DNA of 64,000 nucleotides from Lachnospiraceae bacterium (GCA_015057625.1 SVDZ01000012.1:49165-113164); one strand, 5' to 3'; counted from the stretch's first letter, positions 29,665-39,059 are shown. Notes: generated from the sequence alone by a model not told the origin. A program made the numbers and translations.

Positions 29665-30300
29665 ATGTTTATTTTTGAAGAACCGTTATCAGCTGATGAA
29701 GAGAAAAAATATCTTGAACTGATGGGGAAGGGAGACAAGACAGCTAAAGACATATTGATTGAGAGGAATCTGAGACTTGTAGCCCACGTTGTTAAACGAT
29801 ATTCGAAAGATGAAAAAGATATGGAAGATTTGATATCAGTAGGCACTATAGGACTTATAAAAGCTATAAACACCTATAATCCAGACAAGGGCAATAAACT
29901 TGCAACTTATGCGGCAAGATGCATAGAAAATGAAATATTAATGATGTATAGAAGTGAGAAAAAGAAAAGCAGAGATATATCTTTAAATGAACCAATTGGT
30001 ACTGATAAAGAAGGAAATACAATTAATCTTATTGACATTATTGAGGAAAAAAATTCGGATGTATTTTTAAAAGTTGAAAATAGTGAAAATATTAATAAAT
30101 TAAAGAGTTATATGGCAAAGTACCTGACACCGAGAGAAAGGGAAATTGTGAGTAAAAGATATGGCCTTGAAGAAGGAAAAACAATGACACAAAAAGAAAT
30201 AGGCAGATATTACAATATATCCAGAAGTTATGTGAGCAGAATTGAAAAAAGAGCACTTATAAAATTAAAAAAAGCCTTTGACAACTCATACAAAAAGTGA
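29665..30300 (+). CDS. sigK: Sporulation sigma factor SigK
   Basis: This 211-aa sigma-70 family factor has SigK-specific stretches: EPLSADEEKKYLELMGKGD, LIERNLRLVAHVVKRY, DLISVGTIGLIKAINTY, and the region 4 end ISRSYVSRIEKRALIK. In sporulation SigK directs late mother-cell genes. The start is the ATG at 29665, eight bases after GAAGGG. The frame is open to a GTG at 29656. Either way the hydrophobic pro-sequence of Bacillus pro-SigK is missing, so proteolytic activation is not expected, as in Clostridioides difficile. The gene is intact and not split by a skin element. Confidence 0.88.
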   Translation: MFIFEEPLSADEEKKYLELMGKGDKTAKDILIERNLRLVAHVVKRYSKDEKDMEDLISVGTIGLIKAINTYNPDKGNKLATYAARCIENEILMMYRSEKKKSRDISLNEPIGTDKEGNTINLIDIIEEKNSDVFLKVENSENINKLKSYMAKYLTPREREIVSKRYGLEEGKTMTQKEIGRYYNISRSYVSRIEKRALIKLKKAFDNSYKK

Positions 30301-30340
30301 TAAATAATTATATATATTGTATGAGACAAATGGAGGGTTT

Positions 30341-31846
30341 ATGGTTACAAATGTAAAAAGTGCTACGATACATGGAATTGAAGCATGTATTGTTACAGTT
30401 GAGACGGATATAGGAGACGGATTACCGTCCTTTGATATGGTGGGGCTGTTGTCATCTGAAGTGAGAGAGGCCAGGGAACGAGTCCGAACAGCATTGAAAA
30501 ATTCAGGTTTCACAATTCCACCAAAGAGAATAACGATTAATCTTGCGCCAGCAGATTTAAGAAAGATGGGAACCTATTTTGATTTGCCCATTGCTATATC
30601 TATTCTGACCTGCATAGGCGTTATTCCGGAGGAAAATGTGGCGGAAGCTATGTTTATCGGAGAGCTTGGCTTGGACGGCCATACAGTCAGGGTAAACGGC
30701 GTTCTGCCTATAGTTTTAAAGGCTATGGAACAGGGGATGAAGAGATGTTTTATACCTGAGGATAATTTGAGTGAGTGTACACTGGCATCCGGTATTGAAA
30801 TTATACCTGTCTGTAATTTAAATGAACTGGTTTTAGGATTAGTGTCAAATGAGTTTCAACAATTTGATGGAATCAGAGAAATTAAATCAGGGGTAGGAGA
30901 TAATTTTGAGTATGATTTTGCGGATGTTTTAGGGCAGGTTGTGGCAAAAAGAGCTGCGGAAATTACAGCAGCGGGAATGCACAATATGCTCATGATTGGA
31001 ACACCGGGGGCAGGCAAGACTATGATAGCAAAGTGTATGCCATCGATTATGCCTGCCATGTCAGAAGAGGAAAAACTTGAGGTGGCAGGGATATACAGTG
31101 TGGCGGGGATGTTGGAAGAAGGAAAACCACTCTTAAGACCTTTTAGAAGTCCCCATCACACGGCAAGTCTGACATCCCTTACCGGTGGAGGATTAAATCC
31201 AAAACCGGGAGAGTTTACATTGGCACACAGAGGTGTTTTGTTTTTTGATGAGCTTCCTGAATTTCAGAGCCGGACGATTGAACTTTTGCGCCAGCCCCTT
31301 GAAGACAGATGCATATCTATTTCCAGAATGGGTGGTAAGTATGTATTCCCGTCTGATTTTATATTTTTAGGAGCAAGTAATCCCTGCAAGTGTGGCTATT
31401 ATCCCGACCGTACCAAGTGTAAATGTTCGGAGATAGAAGTGAAAAAATATATGGGAAGGATAAGTGGCCCCATTATGGACAGAATAGATTTATGCGTGCA
31501 TGTTTTACCGGTTAGATATGTTGAACTAAATAGCAGAGAAAAGTCGGAAAGCTCCGGAGAAATAAGAAAAAGAGTGGAGGCGGCTGTTGAGATACAAAAG
31601 GAGCGATACCGTGATTTGAACATAAATTACAACAGTCAGTTAGACGGGAGACAGATAAAAGATTATTGTCCGCTGGGTAAAAAAGAAACAGCATTGATGA
31701 AAGATATTTTTGAAAATATGAATATGAGTGTCAGATCCTATCACAGGGTAATCAAAGTGTCTAGAACTATAGCTGATTTATGTGGAGATAAGGAAATATC
31801 GACAAGGCATATATATGAGGCTATGGCATATAGAATTAAAAATTAA
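30341..31846 (+). CDS. comM: YifB/ComM family Mg-chelatase-like AAA+ ATPase
   Basis: This 501-aa AAA+ protein is of the family that includes ComM, a helicase promoting branch migration in natural transformation. The N-terminal domain (SATIHGIEACIVTVETDIGDG... family start) is followed by Walker A GTPGAGKTM, the magnesium chelatase motif RPFRSPHHTASLTSLTGGG, Walker B LFFDELPEF and a C-terminal lid with a Cys-rich loop (NPCKCGYYPDRTKCKC). I chose the ATG after TGGAGGG; the frame opens at 30317. It precedes dprA and topA, also DNA-processing genes. Confidence 0.92.
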   Translation: MVTNVKSATIHGIEACIVTVETDIGDGLPSFDMVGLLSSEVREARERVRTALKNSGFTIPPKRITINLAPADLRKMGTYFDLPIAISILTCIGVIPEENVAEAMFIGELGLDGHTVRVNGVLPIVLKAMEQGMKRCFIPEDNLSECTLASGIEIIPVCNLNELVLGLVSNEFQQFDGIREIKSGVGDNFEYDFADVLGQVVAKRAAEITAAGMHNMLMIGTPGAGKTMIAKCMPSIMPAMSEEEKLEVAGIYSVAGMLEEGKPLLRPFRSPHHTASLTSLTGGGLNPKPGEFTLAHRGVLFFDELPEFQSRTIELLRQPLEDRCISISRMGGKYVFPSDFIFLGASNPCKCGYYPDRTKCKCSEIEVKKYMGRISGPIMDRIDLCVHVLPVRYVELNSREKSESSGEIRKRVEAAVEIQKERYRDLNINYNSQLDGRQIKDYCPLGKKETALMKDIFENMNMSVRSYHRVIKVSRTIADLCGDKEISTRHIYEAMAYRIKN

Positions 31847-31988
31847 GAATAAGAAGATAAGAATGGAAAAGTAAAAATAAAATAACAAAAATAAAATAAC
31901 AAAAATAAAAAAGTAAAGTTAACAATGATAATTAAGCGAGGAGGAGATTGATATAAGGGATATTGAGGAAAAAATTGACAGGGAAGAT

Positions 31989-33065
31989 TTGTGGCTTTGG
32001 CTGGCAGAAATAACAGAAGGAAATAATAAACTTGAAAAGAAAATCCTTGACAATTGCGGGGAACCTGAAATAATATACAAAATGTCAGATAAAGAAATCT
32101 TAGGCAGTGCGGATTTTACAGAATACGAAAAAAAGATACTTCAAAATAATTTGGAGAAAGTATCATTAGATAGAATTAAAGATGATTTGAAAGCAAAGGA
32201 AGTGAACTTTGTTTCGGCTGAACATGAAGAGTTTCCGAGTAGTCTTAGAGCATATCAGGATTGTCCTTTTCATCTGTATTATAAAGGAAGGCTTCCGGCA
32301 GATAATACATTACTGGTGGCAGTTGTAGGCTCGAGAGTTTGCAGCAATTACGGAAGAAATATTGCAAAGAATCTGGGAAGGGAGTTGTCAGAAAATGACA
32401 TCTCAATTATCAGTGGTATGGCAAGAGGAATAGATACATATAGTCATTTGGGAGCAGTTGAGATCAAGAAACCTACTTTTGCAGTTCTTGGATGTGGAGT
32501 GGATATATGCTATCCTACAGAAAATATAGAATTGTACAGGGATATTATTAGTTACTGTGGCGGTATTATTTCGGAATATCCATGTGGAACAAAACCTCTT
32601 TCCTGGAATTTTCCACTGAGAAACAGGATAATCAGCGGAATGTCAGATGCCGTGGTGGTAGTGGAGGCAAAAGAAAAAAGCGGATCACTTATTACGGTGG
32701 AGTATGCTCTTGAACAGGGCAAAGATGTTTTTGCAGTTCCGGGAAGAGTGGGAGATGTTCTAAGTGAAGGTTGTAACAGGTTGATAAAGTCAGGCGCAAT
32801 GGTACTTACAGAGCCTTCGGACATATTGCAAAATTATGGTATTAGCAAGAAAACAAAATGTAAAATTTCTGCTTTAAGTAAAAAAAATCTTGAAAAAGAT
32901 TTATTGTTGGTGTATATTGAGTTAGGTTTGCACCCGGTCAGTGTACAAACTATAATAGAAGAAACCCGTTTGGAATATGAAAAAATAATGGAGTTATTAA
33001 CAAAACTGCAATTGATGGGATTGGTTGAGGAAGTATACCAAAATCACTATGCTAGAACAAAATAA
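31989..33065 (+). CDS. dprA: DNA-processing protein DprA
   Basis: This protein (about 358 aa) loads RecA on incoming single-stranded DNA in transformation. An N-terminal SAM-like helical part is followed by the Rossmann core with VAVVGSRVCSNYGRNIA, ISGMARGIDTYSH, GCGVDICYPTEN and FPLRNRIISGMSD. A winged-helix domain ends the protein. The start is uncertain. The TTG at 31989 has only AGGGA close by, while a strong GAGGAGGAG at 31939-31947 precedes an open in-frame stretch from 31953 with no ATG, GTG or TTG before 31989. Confidence 0.93.
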   Translation: MWLWLAEITEGNNKLEKKILDNCGEPEIIYKMSDKEILGSADFTEYEKKILQNNLEKVSLDRIKDDLKAKEVNFVSAEHEEFPSSLRAYQDCPFHLYYKGRLPADNTLLVAVVGSRVCSNYGRNIAKNLGRELSENDISIISGMARGIDTYSHLGAVEIKKPTFAVLGCGVDICYPTENIELYRDIISYCGGIISEYPCGTKPLSWNFPLRNRIISGMSDAVVVVEAKEKSGSLITVEYALEQGKDVFAVPGRVGDVLSEGCNRLIKSGAMVLTEPSDILQNYGISKKTKCKISALSKKNLEKDLLLVYIELGLHPVSVQTIIEETRLEYEKIMELLTKLQLMGLVEEVYQNHYARTK

Positions 33066-33088
33066 CTTCACGGGACAGGAGTATTGAG

Positions 33089-35167
33089 ATGGCAAAATAT
33101 TTAGTTATCGTGGAATCACCTGCAAAGGTGAAAACAATTAAAAAGTTTTTAGGAAGCAATTATGAAGTAGTTGCATCAAACGGTCATGTTAGAGATTTGC
33201 CAAAGAGCACAATGGGAGTTGACTTTGATAATGATTTTGAACCAAAGTACATAACCATCAGAGGCAAGGGCGATAAGTTAGCAGAACTTAGAAGAATGGT
33301 CAAAAAAGCAGATAAAGTATTTCTCGCAACTGACCCGGACCGTGAGGGAGAGGCTATTTCATGGCATCTTGCAAACGCATTAAAACTTGACGATAAGAAG
33401 ACTAAGAGAATTACATTCAATGAGATTACGAAGCCGGCAGTTAAGGCGTCTCTCAAAGAACCTAGAAAGATAGATATGGACAGAGTTGATGCTCAGCAGG
33501 CTAGAAGAGTTCTTGACAGAATGGTGGGTTACAGCATTAGTCCACTTTTATGGAGCAAGATAAAAAGGGGCTTAAGTGCAGGACGTGTTCAGTCAGTTGC
33601 ACTTAGAATATTGTGCGACAGAGAAGATGAAATCAATGCTTTCATTCCAAAAGAATATTGGGATATGGATGCAGTACTTAACGTAAAAGGTGAAAAGAAA
33701 CCATTAGTAGTAAGTTTCTATGGCACAAAAGACGGTAAGATGGAGATTGAGGGAAAAGCTCAGTTAGACAGCATTATCAAGGAATTAAAAGGAAGCAAAT
33801 TTGAAGTGGCTGATATTAAGACAGGTACAAGAGTTAAGAAAGCTCCTGTTCCGTTTATCACTTCAACACTTCAGCAGGAAGCGTCAAAGGTCCTCAACTT
33901 CTCAACTCAAAAGACTATGAGACTTGCTCAGCAGTTATATGAAGGTGTGGATATTAAAGGAAGAGGAACTATCGGTCTTATTACTTACCTTCGTACTGAT
34001 TCTACAAGAATATCAGATACTGCAGCAGAGCAGGCAGAAGTATATATTAAAGAAACATACGGAGATAACTATGTAGCAAAGGTTATCAAAGAAAAGAACA
34101 ACGGGAAGAAAATTCAGGATGCTCACGAGGCAATTCGTCCTACAGATATCACACTCACACCGTTGATGCTTAAAGATGAACTTAACAGAGATTTATTCAG
34201 ATTATATCAGCTTATCTGGAAGAGATTTGCTGCCAGCAGAATGGAAAATGCAGTTTATGATACTACATCTGTTAAGATCAGCGCAAAGAATTATGTGTTC
34301 ACAGCTTCAGCATCAAAGATTGGTTTTGACGGATTTATGTCTGTGTACGTAGACAGTGAAACTGAAAAGGTTGAGGCAAATAACATAGTCAACAAATTAA
34401 CCAAAGATTCAGTCCTTGAATTTGAAAAATTCGAAGAGAATCAGCACTTTACACAGCCGCCTGCACATTTTACAGAAGCAGCTCTTGTAAAGGCTATGGA
34501 GGAACTTGGAATCGGAAGACCAAGTACATATGCTCCTACTATCACTACGATTCTCGGAAGAAGATATATTACAAAGGAAAAGAAGAATTTATATGTTACA
34601 GAGCTTGGAGAAGCAGTTAACTCAGTTATGAAGACAGCTTTCCCTGTTATTGTAGATACAAGTTTTACAGCAAATATGGAATCTCTTCTCGACAGTGTTG
34701 AGGAAGGACTCGTTTCATGGAAAACAGTAGTAAAGAATTTCTATCCTGATTTAAAGGATGCTGTAGACAATGCGGAAGAAGAACTTGAAAAAATTGAAAT
34801 TGCAGATGAGGTTTCAGATGAAATCTGTGAAGAATGTGGAAGACAGATGGTAGTCAAATACGGACCTCACGGAAAGTTCTTAGCATGTCCGGGATTCCCT
34901 GAATGTAAGAATACAAAACCTTACCTTGAGAAAATCGGAGTTCCTTGTCCTGACTGTGGAAAGGAAGTCGTGATCAAGAAAACGAAGAAGGGAAGAAAGT
35001 TCTACGGATGTATTGATTATCCGGAGTGTAACTTTATGTCATGGCAGAAACCATCAGCTAAAAAGTGTCCTGAGTGTGGAGGCTTTATGGTGGAAAAAGG
35101 AAATAAATTGGCCTGCGGTGACGAAAACTGTGGATATGTAGAATTGATTTCAAAAGAAGAAAAATAA
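33089..35167 (+). CDS. topA: DNA topoisomerase I
   Basis: This 692-aa type IA topoisomerase relaxes negative supercoils. The Toprim domain has VIVESPAKVKTIKKFLG and ATDPDREGEAISWHL. The active tyrosine lies in ITYLRTDSTRIS. Three C-terminal zinc fingers follow (CEECG, CPDCG and CPECG types). It follows dprA by 23 bases, the common dprA-topA order. Confidence 0.98.
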   Translation: MAKYLVIVESPAKVKTIKKFLGSNYEVVASNGHVRDLPKSTMGVDFDNDFEPKYITIRGKGDKLAELRRMVKKADKVFLATDPDREGEAISWHLANALKLDDKKTKRITFNEITKPAVKASLKEPRKIDMDRVDAQQARRVLDRMVGYSISPLLWSKIKRGLSAGRVQSVALRILCDREDEINAFIPKEYWDMDAVLNVKGEKKPLVVSFYGTKDGKMEIEGKAQLDSIIKELKGSKFEVADIKTGTRVKKAPVPFITSTLQQEASKVLNFSTQKTMRLAQQLYEGVDIKGRGTIGLITYLRTDSTRISDTAAEQAEVYIKETYGDNYVAKVIKEKNNGKKIQDAHEAIRPTDITLTPLMLKDELNRDLFRLYQLIWKRFAASRMENAVYDTTSVKISAKNYVFTASASKIGFDGFMSVYVDSETEKVEANNIVNKLTKDSVLEFEKFEENQHFTQPPAHFTEAALVKAMEELGIGRPSTYAPTITTILGRRYITKEKKNLYVTELGEAVNSVMKTAFPVIVDTSFTANMESLLDSVEEGLVSWKTVVKNFYPDLKDAVDNAEEELEKIEIADEVSDEICEECGRQMVVKYGPHGKFLACPGFPECKNTKPYLEKIGVPCPDCGKEVVIKKTKKGRKFYGCIDYPECNFMSWQKPSAKKCPECGGFMVEKGNKLACGDENCGYVELISKEEK

Positions 35168-35235
35168 TTAGTATAGCAATTTGTGTCTAAAATGTGAAAT
35201 ATGTGTGTAATATTGATTCAAATTGTAAATAATAC

Positions 35236-35366
35236 TTGAAATTGTATGACGAATCATTGTATAATTTTATCAGAAGAATTGAGGAAAATGATTGTTCTGA
35301 GGTTCGTCTAAATATCTAAATATCTAAAAATAACACCCTGTTTGGTCGCAGGGTGTTATTTTTATG
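35236..35366 (+). ncRNA. Putative small RNA or attenuator between topA and glmM
   Basis: A strong promoter-like pair, TTGAAA (35236-35241) and TATAAT (35260-35265) with an 18-bp spacer, is followed ~60 bases later by a terminator. The terminator is a perfect 15-bp stem (35326-35340 with 35349-35363) with an 8-nt loop. The predicted transcript is about 95 nt. It holds a 7-codon reading frame (35288-35311, MIVLRFV) preceded by GAGG, which could be a leader peptide. No known RNA family is recognised. Confidence 0.5.
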
Positions 35367-35377
35367 TTCTGATATGG

Positions 35378-35406
35378 TGGATAATTTTTCAATAATATAT
35401 TATAAT
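35378..35406 (+). promoter_or_regulatory. Possible glmM promoter
   Basis: TGGATA (35378-35383) and TATAAT (35401-35406) are 17 bp apart, giving a ~120-nt leader before glmM. I see no known riboswitch or glmS-type ribozyme in the leader. Confidence 0.45.
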
Positions 35407-35536
35407 GTATGAGACTGCTTTGTGGTTTATGGGAGCAGTTATTAAATAATAGCGATTAATCTTATTTGGGAGAATTTAAGGATTAACGCAAGGACGAGGA
35501 AAGGCTCTTTTTTTAGAGAGAAAGGTAATTATAAAC

Positions 35537-36886
35537 ATGGGAAAATACTTTGGAACAGACGGCTTCAGAGGAGAAGCAAATGTCAATCTTACAGCTATGC
35601 ATGCATTTAAAGTAGGAAGATTTTTAGGCTGGTACTATGGAAGATATCATAAGTGTTCAGTTGCAATCGGAAAGGATACAAGACGAAGCAGTTATATGTT
35701 TGAGGATGCTCTTTCAGCAGGACTTACAGCTTCGGGAGCAGATGTATACCTTTTACATGTTACTACTACACCAAGTGTATCTTATGTAGTAAGAACAGAG
35801 GATTTTGATTGCGGTATTATGATTTCTGCAAGTCACAATCCATTCTATGACAATGGAATTAAACTTATCAATGGCGATGGCGAAAAGATGGAGCAGGAAG
35901 TCATTGATAAGATTGAAGAATATATTGACGGTGATATGGATAGCATTCCATATGCTACTACAGACAAAATCGGAAAGACTATTGACTACTTCGCAGGAAG
36001 AAACAGATATATGGGGTATCTTATGACTCTTGCCACTACATCATTCAGAAATGTTAAGGTTGGTCTTGACTGCTCAAACGGTAGTGCATGGTCTATAGCA
36101 AAGAGTGTATTTGATGCACTTGGAGCAGAGACTTACGTTATAAACAATGAACCTGACGGAACAAACATCAATATGAACTGCGGTTCGACACATATCGAAG
36201 TGCTTCAGAAATTTGTTAAGGAGAAAAAACTTGATATAGGCTTTGCTTACGATGGAGATGCTGACAGATGTCTCTGTATTGATGACAAAGGTCAGATTGT
36301 TGACGGAGATTTAATTCTCTATATTTGCGGTGTGTATCTTCAGAAGCATGGCGAACTTGCCAATGACACAGTTGTGACAACTATTATGTCAAACCTTGGT
36401 CTTTACAAGGCGTTTGACGCTGTCGGAATCAAATATGAGAAGACAGATGTTGGTGATAAGTACGTATACGAATGTATGAACAAAAACGGATACAGACTTG
36501 GTGGAGAGCAGTCAGGTCATATTATTTTCAGCAAGTACGCTACAACAGGCGATGGAATACTTACATCTATCAAGCTTATGGAAGTTATGCTTGAGAGCAA
36601 AAAGAAAATGTCAGATTTGGCAAGCCCTGTTACTATTTATCCACAGTGCCTTAAGAATGTCAGAGTTGACAGCAAGCCTGAGACAAGAGCAGATGAGGAT
36701 GTTCAGGCAGTAGTAAAAGCTGTTGAAGAAAAGCTTGGCAATAACGGACGTGTTATCTTAAGAGAGAGTGGTACTGAACCTGTTATGAGAGTTATGGTTG
36801 AGGCTACAACAGATGAACTTGCAGAAAAGTGTGTAGACAGTATTATAGATGTGATTAAGAAAAAAGGACATGCGGTAAATGCGTAA
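35537..36886 (+). CDS. glmM: Phosphoglucosamine mutase GlmM
   Basis: This 449-aa enzyme converts glucosamine-6-phosphate to glucosamine-1-phosphate for UDP-GlcNAc and peptidoglycan synthesis. It starts MGKYFGTDGFRGEAN. The phosphoserine is S99 in ISASHNPFYDNGIKL. Metal binding is at DGDADRC, the sugar-binding loop is GGEQSGH, and the phosphate-binding end is LRESGTEPVMRVM. It overlaps the vanZ-like gene by 8 bases. Confidence 0.95.
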   Translation: MGKYFGTDGFRGEANVNLTAMHAFKVGRFLGWYYGRYHKCSVAIGKDTRRSSYMFEDALSAGLTASGADVYLLHVTTTPSVSYVVRTEDFDCGIMISASHNPFYDNGIKLINGDGEKMEQEVIDKIEEYIDGDMDSIPYATTDKIGKTIDYFAGRNRYMGYLMTLATTSFRNVKVGLDCSNGSAWSIAKSVFDALGAETYVINNEPDGTNINMNCGSTHIEVLQKFVKEKKLDIGFAYDGDADRCLCIDDKGQIVDGDLILYICGVYLQKHGELANDTVVTTIMSNLGLYKAFDAVGIKYEKTDVGDKYVYECMNKNGYRLGGEQSGHIIFSKYATTGDGILTSIKLMEVMLESKKKMSDLASPVTIYPQCLKNVRVDSKPETRADEDVQAVVKAVEEKLGNNGRVILRESGTEPVMRVMVEATTDELAEKCVDSIIDVIKKKGHAVNA

Positions 36887-37382
36887 CTATATCATAATTG
36901 CTGCAAGGGGGATTCTCGTTGCAGCAATTATTTTTTGGACAATGACAATATTTGGTTTTTCAGCTGAAGAGGGAGAGGTATCTCAGTCCACCAGTGATCT
37001 AATAACCGGAAAGGTTATTGAGATATATGTGAAAGAATATGAGGAAATGCCTACATACAGGCAGGAAGAACTGTGGAATCAAATTAGTTTTGTGGTAAGA
37101 AAAATAGGACACTTTGGAGAATATGAAATATTAGCCGGACTAATATTCCTGCTTTTTATGACATTCGAAAAAGTCAGAAAAAATTATAAATGGCTCATTG
37201 CAGATGCACTATTCTGCTTAATATACGCGGTATCTGATGAGATTCATCAGGGATTTGTTGCAGGAAGAAGTGCGAGGATAAGAGATGTTTTTATCGATAC
37301 ATCAGGAGCAATTACTGCGATTATAATTTCACTGTGCGTCTGGCATTTTGTACTTGTGAAACTTTTTAAAGCAGCTGAGTGA
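36879..37382 (+). CDS. VanZ-like membrane protein
   Basis: This 167-aa integral membrane protein has about four transmembrane segments. The VanZ-family pattern is RKIGHFGEYEILAGL and AVSDEIHQGFVAGRSARIRD, then VFIDTSGA. VanZ in enterococci gives low teicoplanin resistance, but chromosomal VanZ-like proteins have no settled role. It overlaps the end of glmM and so is coexpressed with it. Confidence 0.85.
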   Translation: MRNYIIIAARGILVAAIIFWTMTIFGFSAEEGEVSQSTSDLITGKVIEIYVKEYEEMPTYRQEELWNQISFVVRKIGHFGEYEILAGLIFLLFMTFEKVRKNYKWLIADALFCLIYAVSDEIHQGFVAGRSARIRDVFIDTSGAITAIIISLCVWHFVLVKLFKAAE

Positions 37383-37536
37383 TGTAATATGTTGGAATAC
37401 ATAAGGGTTTCCGGAAGTATTGAGCAAGAATGGCACTATTTTATAAAATAATAACACCAGTTTGTTGTTTGAATAAAAATTTACTGATAAAGTTAAGAAG
37501 AAGCAATCAAATACTTAGAAAGAATGAGGCAAAGTT

Positions 37537-38592
37537 ATGAGAGAATGGGAAAAGTATATCAGAAAAGTCACACCATATACACCGGGTGAACAGCCTAACA
37601 AACCTAATATGGTAAAACTTAACACAAATGAATGTCCTTATCCGCCATCACCAAAGGTTGATGAGATATTGAAGAACTTCAACACAGATCTTTTGAGATT
37701 ATATCCTTCACCGGACGTGGGACCACTTGTAAAGGCAATCGCGGCTTACCACAATGTTGATGAGAAGCAGGTATTCGTGGGAGTTGGTTCTGATGATGTA
37801 ATTGGAATGGCATTTCTTACATTCTTTAATTCAGACAAACCGATACTCTTCCCTGACATTACATATTCCTTCTATGATGTTTGGGCAGATTTATTCAGAA
37901 TACCATATAAGACAATACCTGTTGACGATGATTTCAAAATCAATATTGCAGATTACAACATTCCAAACGGAGGTATTATTTTTGCAAATCCAAATGCTCC
38001 GACAGGAATTGAAATGTCATTGTCAGCTATAGAGGATGTGATTAAAGCTAATCAGGATTCAATAGTTATAGTTGATGAGGCTTATGCTGATTTTGGAACA
38101 GTAACTGCGCTGGATCTTTTGGATAAATATGACAATTTACTTGTAACAAGAACATTTTCAAAGTCGAGAGCCATGGCTGGAGCAAGAATAGGCTTTGCTA
38201 TTGGAAGTGAGGAATTAATAACAGCAATGCAAAATGTAAAGTTTGCATACAATTCTTACACAATGAACCAACCTGCAATTTTGGCAGGAGTTGAGGCAAT
38301 CAATGATGATGAATACTTTAAAGAAATCAGAGATAAGATGGTTGCCACAAGAGAGCATGCAAAGTTGAGACTTGCAGAACTTGGTTTTGAGGGAACTGAT
38401 TCAAAGACTAACTTCCTCTTTGTAACACATGTCAGTGCTGAGGCAAAAGATATCTTTGAATTCTTAAAGAGTAAGGATATTTATGTAAGATATTGGAACA
38501 AGCCAAGGATTAACAATCACTTAAGAATCTCTATCGGAACCGATGAGGAGATGGAGAAATTGTACGAGGCACTTGAGGAGTTTCTCGCATAA
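37537..38592 (+). CDS. hisC: Histidinol-phosphate aminotransferase
   Basis: This 351-aa PLP-dependent class I/II aminotransferase is of the HisC group, acting in histidine synthesis. Visible motifs are NPNAPTGIEM, VDEAYADFG, and the PLP lysine K209 in TRTFSKSRAMAGARIGF, with a C-terminal LRISIGTDEEM. It is not in a his operon here. It stands alone, so a role with other aromatic or imidazole substrates is possible. Confidence 0.9.
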   Translation: MREWEKYIRKVTPYTPGEQPNKPNMVKLNTNECPYPPSPKVDEILKNFNTDLLRLYPSPDVGPLVKAIAAYHNVDEKQVFVGVGSDDVIGMAFLTFFNSDKPILFPDITYSFYDVWADLFRIPYKTIPVDDDFKINIADYNIPNGGIIFANPNAPTGIEMSLSAIEDVIKANQDSIVIVDEAYADFGTVTALDLLDKYDNLLVTRTFSKSRAMAGARIGFAIGSEELITAMQNVKFAYNSYTMNQPAILAGVEAINDDEYFKEIRDKMVATREHAKLRLAELGFEGTDSKTNFLFVTHVSAEAKDIFEFLKSKDIYVRYWNKPRINNHLRISIGTDEEMEKLYEALEEFLA

Positions 38593-38612
38593 TTTATAAA
38601 ACGACAGGTGAA

Positions 38613-38665
38613 ATATCAGGAGCGATGTGCTAATTAGTTTTAGTGCATAGCTCCTTTTTGATATC
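38613..38665 (+). terminator. Terminator after hisC
   Basis: GGAGCGATGTGC (38619-38630) pairs with GTGCATAGCTCC (38643-38654), allowing G-U, and five T residues follow. Flanking ATATCA/TGATAT can extend the hairpin. Confidence 0.75.
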
Positions 38666-38756
38666 CGCCACGAGCCAAGTGAAAATATGTGCTTGTGTAA
38701 GAATACAGAGAGCATTTTGAATCTGACGGTATACAAAGTTTGTTATTAATATGTCA

Positions 38757-39052
38757 TTTACCATCAAAATAACTGATTTACTATGTTGGAAGGTATTGGG
38801 TACTTGTTAAGAAATTGTCAATTACCATCAGAATAACTGATTTACTATGTTGGAAGGTATTGGATACTTGTTAAGAAATTGTCATTTACCATCAGAGTAA
38901 CTGATTTATATATTTAGAAGGTAAAACTTGTTGACTATGTTGGGGACGAATTACCTTCAAAACAAATAAAACTATAATTTGGAAGGTAATTGCCAAATTG
39001 TTAACAAATCATGCATACCGTCAAAACAGAAGAATATCTTGTTTTGAAGGTA
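38757..39052. repeat. Stem-loop tandem repeat array B (5 units, 64-65 bp)
   Basis: Five units with TACC at 38759, 38823, 38887, 38952 and 39016 have the same 37-nt core (TACC to GGTA) and ~27-nt linker as array A at 14244. Core interiors differ from array A but arms still match. The unit at 39016 has TCAAAACA facing TGTTTTGA. Linkers contain TTGTTAA or TTGTTAACAA. The array lies in the 789-bp gap between hisC and clpB. Confidence 0.88.
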
Positions 39053-39059
39053 ATTGCCA

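Noticed and set aside
35407..35536. glmS-type ribozyme or known riboswitch in the glmM leader
   Set aside because: No recognisable core of any riboswitch I know is present. Only weak hairpins are visible.
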